From Oopsacas minuta (taxonomy: Eukaryota > Porifera > Hexactinellida > Lyssacinosida > Leucopsacidae): 64,000 bases of DNA. Numbering within the stretch: the stretch's first letter is position 1; each line of letters starts with the position of its first letter. This document shows, piece by piece, positions 34,624 through 45,118 of the stretch. The notes under the pieces were generated by a model. The model did not search any database. It saw only the letters and a program-made list of their open reading frames with translations, and was not told the origin of the DNA. The DNA lies in the NCBI GenBank assembly GCA_024704765.1, contig JAKMXF010000308.1:286026-350025 (forward strand), in the 5' to 3' direction. The position numbers and the translations under genes were made by a program.

Positions 34624-35170
34624 GTGATCAGACTAACATTTACAACAGGAATAGTATATGAAAATGAAGCCGCTGATAAATCTCTGGAAATTCGACAATT
34701 AATTTCTACAAAAGAAAAAAGGATTGCACCAGATGGGAATTGCTTGTTTCGCTCGTTATCATACATAATTACTGGGACAAATTATAATCATAAAGAAATA
34801 TGGGATTTAATATTTGATAAAATGAAGGGCGAATATAGGAGCTTAGCCACCAATTACGTTCAAGCTCGAAAAGATTTATTGCCACAGGAACGCCGCAATT
34901 CGATGAAGATTATCTGAAGCAAGCAAAATGGACCGAGTAGGATCTTGGGGTACAGACCTAGAAATATTTTTCGCAGCTATCATCCTGAAAACAGATATCT
35001 TTGTCTACAATGATGAGCACCAATCCTGGTTGGAATTTTCAGGACATGGATTCAATGAGGCTAAATCTTGTCATGAGTTAACAGAACACAGAGTGTACTT
35101 GAGATTAAACAGGGGCCATTTTCAGTCTGTCATAAAGGTTAACACGAGAACTCAAGGGTTTCCAAAATAA
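34624..35170 (+). pseudogene. OTU-family cysteine protease domain of the transposon
   Basis: OTU proteins are cysteine isopeptidases, mostly deubiquitinases. The first part (34624-34917) contains IAPDGNCLFRSLSYIITG, the OTU active-site loop with the catalytic aspartate and cysteine of DGNC. After a one-base frameshift near 34915-34928, the second part contains RVGSWGTDLEIFFAAIILKT, then DIFVYND. It ends with YLRLNRGHFQSV, whose histidine completes the triad. Spacing is normal for an OTU fold of about 150 residues. It ends just before the right inverted repeat of the element and follows the transposase on the same strand. It was therefore probably the C-terminal domain of one polyprotein. Confidence 0.88.
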
Positions 35171-35672
35171 GAAGTTCAGTTCAATAGTAAATACTATGAA
35201 GTTAGTCAGATAATATTTTAGAACTATTACACAATTATATTGTAATTCTGATTTAGTGGTGTGAAGAATAGAAATATAAGCATATTAATAAATTAGAATA
35301 GTGAAATGGGTCATTTTTGCAAAGTCACTGTGAAGTGATCTTTGAAGATAGGGACTAAAAATTGGACTGAGACAAAACTACTTCTATCACAATGCTGTAA
35401 TGCAAATTTGAACTGAAAATTCACCCTAAATGAAAAGTTATTACGAGATATGTCGTGCTTAACTTCACACCCATAATATTTATCAACACACGACAATAAG
35501 TATTTAGGTGCTGGATAAATTAGATATATTAGTTCCGAAGAGAAATACCATAAGATTTACACAAATGTTACTAGTTACGTACGTATTTACATGTATGCAC
35601 AAGAATTAAGTTTAACATTGACTCAAAATGAAAAATGAACCTCTTCAAAACATATTACCATGTAATGTTAAA

Positions 35673-36683
35673 AAAAGTACTAGCGACCCCCTGTTTTTTT
35701 ATGGAAAATGAATTATAAGTTACGAAAGAAGGTATCTATAAATTTTGAAGGGGTTGCGATGAGAAATAACTGATCTCGAAGTTAGAATTCGTAATACACA
35801 AAAACCTGAGAATTTATCGATTTTTGCAGGCCGTTGCTGGTGATAATTTGTAGTGTTTCACGAAAAATATCGATATTGTTATAAACGTCTATATCTCAAC
35901 CATCGATTAGCATTAAAATAATTGAAATTCTTTCGGATTTAGGATAAGAAACATGAGTTTGAACAGATCTTACTTTATGTAGAATATGATTAATCACCTA
36001 CCACTCTCACTCCCGACTTAAAATTTGAATTCCTCTAGCTCCGCGAGTTGTTAATATTTTCTAATGAAATTTAATTTTCATAAACGTCCATATCACTAAA
36101 GTATGCATATATAATTTCAGAATCGAATTCTGACTTTTAGGTGGGTAAATTCAAGGGAGTCGTGACACTAAAATTTATACTAAAAAAAGTAACTAAAAGT
36201 AAATGTTTGTAAAATCAAAACATATTGCATAAAACGTTCAACTCTCCTCTTTCCAATGATATTAATTTCGTTTAAATCTGATGAGTATAAGTGAGTCAAA
36301 TTAGTGACTGAAGTGACCCTAGTCTAACTTCTTCGTTGAATTTTTCAAAATATAATATTTCAAAAAGTAATGAATACTTTTAAAAGAAATTTTAAACACA
36401 TAATCCACCAGCCCTCAATAGTGTGTAGAAGAAAATTTGTATCAAAATAATAATGAGAAGCCGGTCAAATAACACATTGTAGTTGACATGGTTGGAAAAA
36501 TTTTCAAAACCTCAATGGTAAGTCATCACACATATTGACAATTCTGACGACATTTTCGTAATTCATCAACGCTATAATTTCGAATAAAAGTATTTTTCTC
36601 TAGCTATACGGAGAGTCGGTCAAATAAACGATTGAAGTGAACACGTTTTTTTAATTTGAATTGGCTGCTAACTTCTTCTTCGT
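35673..36683. repeat. Right terminal inverted repeat of the 12.4-kb element
   Basis: Reverse complement of the left repeat. It is uninterrupted here and so gives the empty site for the hAT MITE present on the left. Confidence 0.88.
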
Positions 36684-36692
36684 CGTTTGATA

Positions 36693-37182
36693 TCCTTTTT
36701 CAAGTTCTTCACTATATGAAGCATTGATTGGATATTAAGTTAATTTTTAATATTCGAACTTTTACATTTACGGGTTCATAAAAATTTCGTCTTCTCATCT
36801 TCCCGAAATGTTTGGATTGCGTATGTATGTAATCATTCCAACTTCAAATTGTTCATGCAAAGTATGCTGTTTAGAGATTTTGCGATGGTTCTCAACTTGT
36901 ATCTTCCGAATCTGAGTTAGAGTTTGAAAGATTATACTCTGATATTTATCCGTATGAATCCTCATGTCATCCACTATACTTTGTGAAACACAAAAGTAAT
37001 GAGACTCGATGTGTAACTTGAGCATAATCACAAATTATATATGTCATCTCCACATAATTGTTAATACTACACCATATATTGTACCTAATTCAGTTTATAC
37101 ACAATTCTTATCATTTCTTTTCTCGTAATTTACTATATTTGCTCATAGAGAATATACTACTGCAGCGTTGATGAATTTAGAC
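36693..37182. other. Non-coding stretch between elements
   Basis: About 490 bp of AT-rich sequence. The 78-codon minus-strand frame here has no recognisable domain. Confidence 0.3.
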
Positions 37183-37248
37183 CAGTGCTACTTAACCGAT
37201 GGGGAATTCCCCACTAGTGGGGAATGGTGCTTCTGAGAAATATTATGT

Positions 37249-37310
37249 AAAAGTTATTAAATGTGGGGACATATTCACTAAAAGTTATTAAATGTGGGGA
37301 CATATTCACT
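37249..37310. repeat. Two tandem 31-bp copies
   Basis: Two adjacent identical copies begin aaaagttattaaatgtgggg and end acatattcact. They lie in the subterminal region of the hAT element. Confidence 0.95.
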
Positions 37311-37688
37311 AAAATTCTAAATAATATGTCAAGTTCTGCGAATTTAATGAATTCCAAGAATACATTTAAGTGAGATATAACCATGCAAATCCAAGTGCAA
37401 TCAAATGCTTTTTCATTTGCACTAAATTTTGAATGGTATCTTTGTTTATAGTAAATGTTTATTTGGAGATTGATACTACGTAGAAATTCAATCAATGTGC
37501 CAGTTCTAATTTAGTGAAATTGAACTTGTTTCATACCTGATATTACATATAAATAGTAACAACTTTCAACAATTATTCAACTCAAATGACTCTGATTTAG
37601 AATTATTTTACATTATTTGGCCTCCTCGACTTCTTAAGTCTCAATTTTCTAACTTTCTTACAGTAATTTATATAAGTCAGTGTTTACC

Positions 37689-39460
37689 ATGTCACTGAAG
37701 AGAAAGTATCACGAAGATTATCTCAATTTTGGCTTTACATTCCAGGAAAATAATGGTTATCCACTTCCACAATGTGTATTGTGTATGAAAACTCTTTCGA
37801 ATTCAAGTATGAAGCCGTACCAACTGAAGTAACATCTCACCACAGTCCACCCGGAGCATTCCAAAAATGATCGAGCTTTCTTTGAGCTGAAGGAGACTGG
37901 ATTAAAAAAGGTGAAATTAGATTCCAGTGGAGCATTCCATCAACAGGCAAAGTCAATTGTTCACGCGTCGTATGCCATTGCACTATTGGTGGCAAAAACA
38001 AGAAACCTCATACAATCGGGGAGACTCTCATAAAGCCCTGCATTCTTGAATGTGCTCGGATAGTCCTCAACAAAGATGCCATTAGCAAGCTGGAGCAAAT
38101 ATCCATGTTAAACGACACAATCAAGTCAAGGATTGTTGATATGTCTAACAATATCAAACATCAGATAATTACAAAAATCCAGGCATCTCCCATGTTTGCT
38201 ATCCAGCTGGACGAGTCTACAGATGTGGCTAATCTTTCTCAATTGATGGTTTTTGCTCGTTATATGAATGGTCCGACGATTGAGGAGGAGTTCCTATTCT
38301 GTAAGCCCTTAGAGACGACAACAAAGGCAGAAGATGTCATGGCCGTAGTCTCAACATTCTTTGGGGATATGAATCTTAACTGGAAAAATATAGTCGGGGT
38401 GTGCTCAGATGGAGCACCAGCCATGTTGGGTAGCCGATCTGGTTTTATCTCGCTTGTTAAACACAAGAATCCGAATGTGCTAGAAACCCACTGTTTCATC
38501 CATCGCCAGGCACTGGCCTCTAAAACAATGCCTAGTTCTCTATGTGCTAATTTAGCGATCGTCATTAAAGTAGTCAACTATATCAAAAGCGGAGCGTCCA
38601 ATACCCGCTTATTTCGCCAAATTTGTGAAGGAATGGATGCTACCCATCAGTCTCTCTTGTTCCATACGCAGGTACGGTGGTTATCCAAAGGAAACATGTT
38701 GGCTCGGGTATTTGAACTTAAGGAAGAGGTGGACACCTTTCTTAAGATGAAATGCAAGATGGATCTCCTAACTGAATTTAATAAACCAGAGTTTGTCTCT
38801 CACTTGGCATACCTTGCAGATATCTTTAAAGCTCTAAATGAGCTTAATCGGAAACTTCAGGGCCGAGATACCAACATTATCAGTCATACAGACAACATTA
38901 ATGCCTTCATCTCCAAAAGTAAACTCTGGAGAAGAAAGATCATGGAAGGCAATACATGTTCTTTTCATCGATTGACAGATGTACTCTGTAATGAACCCTT
39001 TTCTGCACAACTTCAAAAAGACATAATGGAGCATCTTGACTGCCTGGGAAGGGAGTTTACTAAATATTTTCCTGGGATTAACACAGAAGATCCATTAATT
39101 GCTATGGTAAGAAATCCATTCAAGTGTGTGGTCGAGACGATTCGAGAGGATATCCAAGAGGAGTTTCTAGAACTTGTCCATGATTCATTTAGCAAGGATG
39201 AGTTCCAAATTCTTAGTCTCTCTGACTTCTGGGCCAAAATGTATTTGGCTTATCCAATCGTCAGTAAACAAGCTCTTAAAACTATTGTACCTTTCTCATC
39301 AACTTATGTATGTGAGTCTGGATTTTCAAGCTTACTTGCTATCAAAACAAAGGCTCGAAACAAATTAGAGGTGAAAGATGACCTGAGATGTTCTATCTCC
39401 TTTACTGAACCCGATATCACCGATCTTGTGCGTAGAAAACAAATACAAAAATCACATTAA
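37689..39460 (+). pseudogene. ZBED5/SCAND3-like hAT transposase, one stop and one frameshift
   Basis: The ATG at 37689 starts MSLKRKYHEDYLNFGFTF and a BED finger (CVLCMKTLSNSSMKPYQL, stop, HLTTVHPEH). One in-frame TAA replaces the residue before that histidine. A frameshift near 38010 leads into a 451-residue open frame from 38105. This frame contains FAIQLDESTDVANLSQL (first aspartate), GVCSDGAPAMLGSRSGF (second), HCFIHRQALASK, and the C-terminal STYVCESGFSSLLAIKTKAR with the catalytic glutamate. Family knowledge: such transposases gave rise to domesticated ZBED5 and SCAND3. Two lesions in about 590 residues suggest fairly recent activity. Confidence 0.9.
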
Positions 39461-39752
39461 AGAATTGAATTACTTATTTACCATTACAAATTTAGTACTT
39501 CCGAAAAATGTACTGAGATGTCATGTTGATTAATTAAAAAATACATTATCTAAATTCAAATATATAAGTTACAAAACTTATAAAACGAGTGGGATTATAT
39601 GGCCGTGTGCTATTGAATATTTAAATAACATTCATGATTTGGTGGGAAATTGATTGACTGAGTCTTCCAAAGTGGGAAATGGCCCCAAAAAAGGTTAAGA
39701 ACCGCTGTTCTAGTTCGTAAGTTAGCTTAACTTTTATGCGTCCAAGAACAAT

Positions 39753-39830
39753 AGGGTTGCAAGATTTTCAAATGTCCAAACATGCACAAATTTTCATTTC
39801 GACAATCAGTAGTATTTTTGGGGTCTATAA
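39753..39830. mobile_element. Fragment of the AGGGTTGCCAGATTTTC MITE
   Basis: agggttgcaagattttcaaa and tttcgacaatcagtagtatt match the left part of the complete copy at 46632-47028. A right-end fragment of the same family lies at about 44640-44705. Confidence 0.6.
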
Positions 39831-40261
39831 CTATTTCAACTTACAGATTGGTTGTAAAACCTGCTTCATTATTTTACTAGTTCATGAATTACCAATAATT
39901 GCTATACATCAAGAGATTCCCTAGGAAAAGCAATTGCATATCTTACTAGCGCGGTTCGTTTGCTAGGTTGCTACGCGCTATCTTACTGCCTCAGGTTAGC
40001 TTAAGTATTTAGCTGCTAATTTTCTTAGTACTTTTGGTCGCCACGCGACGGAATATACTCAGGACTCCTTGTCTCGAGTGTATGAAAAAGCAGAAATTTT
40101 AATTGTTAACTATCCATGGTCCATCAAAATTCCATTAAATGGCCTTCTGCAGTATTACTGGAGGTGATACGTTGCTTTTTGATTAGTAATCTGGGCACTT
40201 TGTGCTCCGGGTATTATGAAATTATTAAATATATCAAAATTCGGGGGAATTTAGATTATTA

Positions 40262-40450
40262 AGTAAAAAGTCATCATGAAGTAATAATCCCTGATGAGTT
40301 AGTATTTAACCAAAATGATGACGTCAGGACATTTGGCACAATAAGGTGTACCTGTGATTCAAATTTCAAACTTCTATCATGTATATTGGCTAAGCAGTAG
40401 TTAATAATATGATTTTTCAAAAATCCAAAAGGTGAACTACGTTATATAAG
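40262..40450 (+). repeat. Dispersed repeat, copy 3 of 3
   Basis: It aligns with 2805-2985 and the inverted 23640-23830. The P-like element at 40452 inserted at its 3' edge, and the agactcgaacttgt that follows copy 1 reappears on the far side of that element at about 43736. Confidence 0.7.
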
Positions 40451-40523
40451 GACTGGAAACAACAATAAAAAACTGGACCATGGATGAACTACAAGTGCAT
40501 TCGTTTTTTACTATTTATTATTA

Positions 40524-41836
40524 CGAGGGCCACTCAATAAGTTTTGAGCCTGACTATGTTGCGGCTCTTATATAAGTAAACCATTACTTGTTTCGGATAA
40601 ACATGGGATAAATATACTTCGCTAAAAATCTTGTAACTTTATCTTGTATACTTTTCAGATAGCACTAGTTTTATTATCTATGGATTCCTTAGTTACCAAA
40701 TCCTCAATACAGTTATCAAGGCGTGATATTTTTGCGATAATACTTTTTCAGTTCCAACTTCTGAAAACATTAAAAGAATGTAACGAAAATTTCTGTACAG
40801 CCTTTCCAAATAACAAGGTATCTGCAGAAACAGTGAAAAGATGGTACAGAGAATTTATGTGGGAATTTTCATTTTGAAGGCCAACCCCGCCCTGGACCAC
40901 CCCCATACGCTGTTACAGAGGGAATTGTTGAGTCATTTGAGGACATGGTGATAGCAGACCCAAATGTTACATATGAGAGGATTCAGCACGAAATTGGCAT
41001 TTCATCCGGGGCAGTGCACACCGTTTTACACCAATCCCTTCAGCTACGTAAACTTTGTGCCCGTTGGATCCCACATCCCACATCAGCTTCATCCTGAGCA
41101 GAAGCAAAATCGAGTGAAATGGTGCCATGAAATGCTTAAAAATTCAACAATGGCAACAGTAGAGTTGTTTTCAAGATAATAACTGGTGATGAAACATGGA
41201 TCTATCACTATGATACAGAAACAAAGCAGCAGAGCCGTCAATGGTGTGAAATTGGAGAATGTCCCCCAACAAAGGTTCGCAGAACTCAGTACACCAAGAA
41301 ACAAATCTATGCAATATTTTTTAATACAACGGGTGTTAAAATTGTTGTACCTCTTGAACCTGGTAAGACAATTAATTCAACCTGGTATACAGAGAGTTGT
41401 TTGCCTCTAGTCATAAAAAGCAATAATTTTACAGCGTCCTGGCACAGGATTAAGGGGAACTTTTTTGCACCACAATAATGCCAGTTCTCATACATCAAAA
41501 AATGACAAGACAATTCATTGAAGAATCAGGATTACATATTTTGCCACACCCCCCTTATTCTCCAGATCTAGCACCCTGCGACTTCTGGCTCTTTCCTAGA
41601 ATAAAAAATACCTTAAAGGCAGAAATATTTCATCGAATTCTGAACTTGAGGGGGCCCTCAGAGAAGTGATCGGAGACATCAACGAAAATGAATTTAAAGA
41701 AGCTAATCAAGCTTGGTTTAAACGAATGAACAAGTGTATTCAAGCTAAGGGATGCTATTTCGAACAATTGTAGTAAAAATAAATATAGATTGATGCTTTT
41801 TGATACTTAGGCTCAAAAGTTATTGAGTACCCCTCG
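40524..41836 (+). mobile_element. 1.3-kb mariner element
   Basis: Inverted ends CGAGGGCCACTCAATAAGTT and opposite-strand CGAGGGGTACTCAATAACTT. TA target duplication at 40522-40523 and 41837-41838. It carries a decayed Mos1-type transposase. Confidence 0.92.
40680..41774 (+). pseudogene. Mariner transposase, several frameshifts
   Basis: In shifting frames the plus strand gives an HTH_48-like N-terminus (LKECNENFCTAFPNNKVSAE, TVKRWYREF) and RPGPPPYAVTEGIVESFED. It continues with ITGDETWIYHYDTETKQQSR (first aspartate), a NNASSHTS-like block near 41470, and PHPPYSPDLAPCDFWLFPRI, the hallmark that carries the last aspartates of DD34D mariners. The order and spacing are complete, and multiple indels inactivate it. 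Confidence 0.88.
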
Positions 41837-42248
41837 TAGTTATGAACTTTAAACGATAAATATACCTACTTTAATTGGAAATCGACTCTGAAATTGGACC
41901 AGGGATGAGATAGAAGTCAATTAAATAAAGTATGTTATTATCATAGCATATCATTACTTATAACTGAAATAATAAAATAATAGTAGGTCTAAAACAACCT
42001 GAATATAATAAAGGAATAGGAAACCAAAATCATTACAAAACTGTTAAGTGATTTAGTAGCAGGAACTAATCTAGCTTCTAAATAGATCTAAATATCTTCA
42101 ATTTCCGGGAATCATTCTTACTAGATGTGATTTCAGAGTTGATATTGCGAATTTTATTAGCTAGTATGCAATTAGTACATACACTAAGAATCTTCCTAAG
42201 GATAGTCCAACCAGAGGTACCACAGCCCTTACAATTAGCCCTCCAATG

Positions 42249-43357
42249 CTAGATAAAATTATCAACCAACATATTTTCAGTCAGCGGAATTAATACCTTT
42301 CTTGATGGCGAGGAATAAAAGTGTTTTCTAAGAGTTTCATTCTCATCAATCTTGATAAATATTTTCCATAATACAACAATTGATTCAATTACTATTTCTG
42401 AAGGCCATTTCATAGAACCACAATCAACACACCTTATAAGATCATATTTAATAGTGTCTGTAATCTCAATATCTTGGTTCTCAGTTAGTTGCTGATTACA
42501 AAGATGGCAAGTGGCAGTTTTAAGATAAGAGTATACAGCGTAACCACCAATAAATACAATTGATTGGAGAACATGAAGGTTGAGGTCAATAGAATTTAGA
42601 TCATGTAACAATTCAGCATACTTATCGCAAGATATATATATGAGAATATTTTCTAGAACAAAACTGGATTCAAATAATTCAGGATTAGTGTAGTTTAGAT
42701 ATCACCAATTAAGATTTCAATTTGTCGTATATCGGTTAATCTACTAAGACTCAAAGGAACTTGGTGTTGGCAACAACTGCTGAAACTGTTAAATCTGAAT
42801 GAATTGATAAGGTAGATAGAATATGTAAAGACTGATTGGCGAATTCCAGCTGTATGATCTCTAAGGTATTACTAGAAGAGTACCAGATCGCCCAATCTTG
42901 GTTAAGGTGTAACTCTGGCAACTCAATTTTAAGATCCTCAAAATTCCCCAAACCGAACCGTAATGAATCTTGTTGATCTTGTATAATGCGATTGTGAAGA
43001 GCTTTAGCAAAGTTTTCCTCTTCCTTAGATTCAAGATTTAAACGCTTTGCTATTTGACTAGTTGTATTCAAGTATGATAGGCACTGCGTTCGGACGATAA
43101 ATTGGTCTAATGCGTGGTATTTCAGAGTAGCTACCATCAGCTTGGAGTGCCCGGTCAACGCGGATAAGATCTTCCTCCCTAAAATGGTGTATGTAAATGA
43201 ATATTTATCCTCTGGAAGGTCTTCGGCTAGATCCCTATGAAGAGCTCTAATCCACTTCCCTTTCAAGTCTTTAGATCATTTCGGTAAACTGAAAACAGTG
43301 CCAGTAGGGTGACTTCTGTAATTAGTTTCGCACCCAAATACAGAACATGTATTTGGC
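42249..43357 (-). pseudogene. P-element transposase remnant with central deletion
   Basis: The minus strand from 43357 gives MPNTCSVFGCETNYRSHPTG, the start of a THAP finger, then a TGA stop. From 43266 there is DLKGKWIRALHRDL followed by decayed sequence lacking the second zinc-ligand pair. The frame at 42611-42249 matches the C-terminal region of the 26.6-29.3 kb transposase (FIGGYAVYSYLK, CGSMKWPSEIVIESIVVLWK). The catalytic centre between them is gone. Confidence 0.85.
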
Positions 43358-44199
43358 ATTAAGAAGTGTCTAAAATACATATAAATAAAAGAAAAAGTTA
43401 AAACGAAGAAGGAGAAATGTATAAAGACGAAAAATCGGGGAATTCCAATCACGGGAAAAGTTCCCGGTAAAATACAGAATAGAATATTCCAAAACAGTAC
43501 CTGTATTCATTGAATAAAATAAATTAATGATATAATCCAATTATGGTTTAGATGTTATGGGTTATTAATAATATTTTATTTAAATGACTTCTATTTCATC
43601 CCTGGTCAAATTTCAGAGTCGATTTCCAATTAAAATAGGTACATTTATCGGTTAAAGTTCATAACTAATAATAAATAGCAAAAAAACGAATGCACTTGTA
43701 GTTAATCCATGGTCCAGTTTTTTATTGCTGTTCCAAGACTCGAACTTGTCCAAGCCAAGCCCAAATACCCCTGTACGCCAAAACCAGCCCTGGTGGTCTT
43801 CCAGCGATAAAAATCGAATTTCACATTACTTTTGCTTTCTTCGGACGATACTATTTGTATGCAGAAATGTTATAAATAGAATTTCAGTGATTTCTAAGTG
43901 TTTGGGACTAAGGATCACAAAATTTCAAGTGAATCCGATTTAAATTCAATGATCACGAGACATTCATAGCAATGTCCACATATACAACAAGTTGAGAGTT
44001 CAAAGACTTCCGAACCCAATTTTAACTTATAATTGCATGATTACACATTAGTATATTTTAATACCCCTTGTGAGTAATACACCCTCTTAAACATTGTCTT
44101 ATTACTATATGAGAGTTAACATGATAACATTGAATTGAGCGAGCGAAAATTGTAGACTTCAAGCTCTTTGGAGTGTTAATTAATCTACGTAGTTCTGAG

Positions 44200-44243
44200 T
44201 CAATTGAATATGTTACTCTGGGGGCCGCGTGTTGGACACCGCT
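44200..44243. mobile_element. Single end of a hAT MITE
   Basis: On the minus strand CAGCGGTGTCCAACACGCGG followed by CCCCC is a typical hAT MITE terminus. The partner end was not found. Confidence 0.45.
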
Positions 44244-44264
44244 GGTATAGATTATAATGTTGGA

Positions 44265-44425
44265 TGGGGCCGTCCAAACGTTACGTAACGCAAATTTCCC
44301 TAAATTTTGACCCACTCCCCACTCTATGTCACGCATTTTTATTGCAATATACAAAGAATGGGGCTGTCACACTTCACATTCCACTTCCTCCCCTTGTAGG
44401 GTTACGTTAAGTTTGAATGGCCCCA
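44265..44425. mobile_element. MITE, GGGGCC...AAACGTTAC family, copy 2
   Basis: Ends tggggccgtccaaacgttac and opposite-strand tggggccattcaaacttaac, related to 6418-6572 in inverse orientation. The flanking duplication is unclear. Confidence 0.65.
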
Positions 44426-45118
44426 TTGTTGTATGGAAATGCATTATTATATATTAATTACATCGTGAGCGGAAAAAATTTAGATTATATTTGCCAAAAT
44501 GTTTGCAGCGATAAATAAGTGTGTAATGGTACAATAATCTAACTTTTGAACGAGCAAGCGTAGCGAGAGAGACAAAATTTCTGGCGTCCAGGGTTGTATG
44601 TGAGTATGTGATGAAGGCTGGCAGGTATGTATTTCACAAGAAATAATATTCTTCAAACCGGACAAAATCGTCCCAAATCCAGACTGCGGGAAATGGCAAC
44701 CCTAAAGGATTCCATGAGCAAGCAATTTGCTAGTTTTATATTGTTGGATGCCATAGATAAATATCGTTTCGTTGAATATCTTGCGAACAAAATGGTTTAG
44801 AATTCACATACTAAATGTGTCAGCGAAGAGATAAGTATATGTTGGCAGAAAAGAAATCCCTGGACGAGCGAGAAAAAAATTTCAGGAATTTTACCCAAAG
44901 TCCTAGGGATTGATGTGACAAAGGTTGGCAGGTATGTTAAGGTTTAAAATGAATCTAAAGTGAGTCGCCCCTCCCCCTCGGTACGCCCTTGGGGCACCTA
45001 AATTGTGTCCAAAGATTGGAATCCCTAAGACTATAAGCCTTTGCATGAATGAATATTAATATTTCATTTGATTCCTTGAACACACTGACAGCTACATAAC
45101 ATAAATATTAGTAACTAA
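44426..45118. other. Non-coding stretch 3' of the SEC22 gene
   Basis: It contains a right-end fragment of the AGGGTTGCC MITE (44640-44705). Part of the remainder should be 3' UTR of the minus-strand SEC22 gene. Confidence 0.35.

Larger units (their letters stand above)
31318..35474 (+). mobile_element. 4.2-kb Mutator-like element encoding 2A-transposase-OTU
   Basis: The inverted termini (GTGGGTGTGAAGTTAGCAGC; opposite strand ATGGGTGTGAAGTTAAGCAC) stay similar for about 185 bp, through agggtgaattt, tagtccctatctt and cacagtgactttgcaaaaat. A perfect 9-bp duplication AATATTTAT flanks it (31309-31317, 35475-35483). The 9-bp duplication points to the MULE superfamily. The plus-strand gene inside runs from a 2A-like leader through a DDE transposase to an OTU domain. 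It is nested in the 12.4-kb element, which also has a 9-bp duplication but different ends. Confidence 0.85.
24292..36683. mobile_element. 12.4-kb composite element with ~1-kb terminal inverted repeats
   Basis: Both ends read ACGAAGAAGAAGTTAGC inward and stay highly similar for about 1 kb. The flanks carry a 9-bp duplication with one mismatch (CGCTTGATA at 24283-24291; CGTTTGATA at 36684-36692). A 9-bp duplication with long inverted repeats is characteristic of Mutator-like elements. Once the nested insertions are removed (hAT MITE 25295-25864, P element 26131-29742, 2A/OTU element 31318-35474), only about 2 kb of its own interior remains, with no transposase. It is therefore a non-autonomous element that has served as a landing pad. 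Confidence 0.85.
37183..39707 (+). mobile_element. 2.5-kb hAT transposon (ZBED5/SCAND3 type)
   Basis: Inverted ends CAGTGCTACTTAACC and, on the other strand, CAGCGGTTCTTAACC, followed by GGGG-rich subterminal words (ccccactagtgggg near 37209). The flanking 8-mers (atttagac, ttctagtt) match at only four positions, so the duplication is eroded or the end is slightly off. The transposase is on the plus strand. Confidence 0.8.
40452..43737 (-). mobile_element. Internally deleted P-like element, split by a mariner
   Basis: The ends share caataaaaaactggaccatg in inverted orientation. The repeat continues through caagtgcattcg and later gtcgatttccaattaaaata. The left repeat is cut at 40523 and resumes at 41837, because a mariner sits inside it. 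Minus the mariner the element is about 2 kb, against 3.6 kb for the other P element here. Confidence 0.8.

Noticed and set aside
24292-36683. Maverick/Polinton (long inverted repeats, >10 kb)
   Set aside because: No DNA polymerase B, integrase, packaging ATPase or capsid frame is present, and the duplication is 9 bp, not the 5-6 bp of Polintons. The size comes from nested insertions.
37201-37230. Palindrome ccccactagtgggg as a regulatory site
   Set aside because: It is part of the hAT subterminal sequence, with no reason to invoke regulation.
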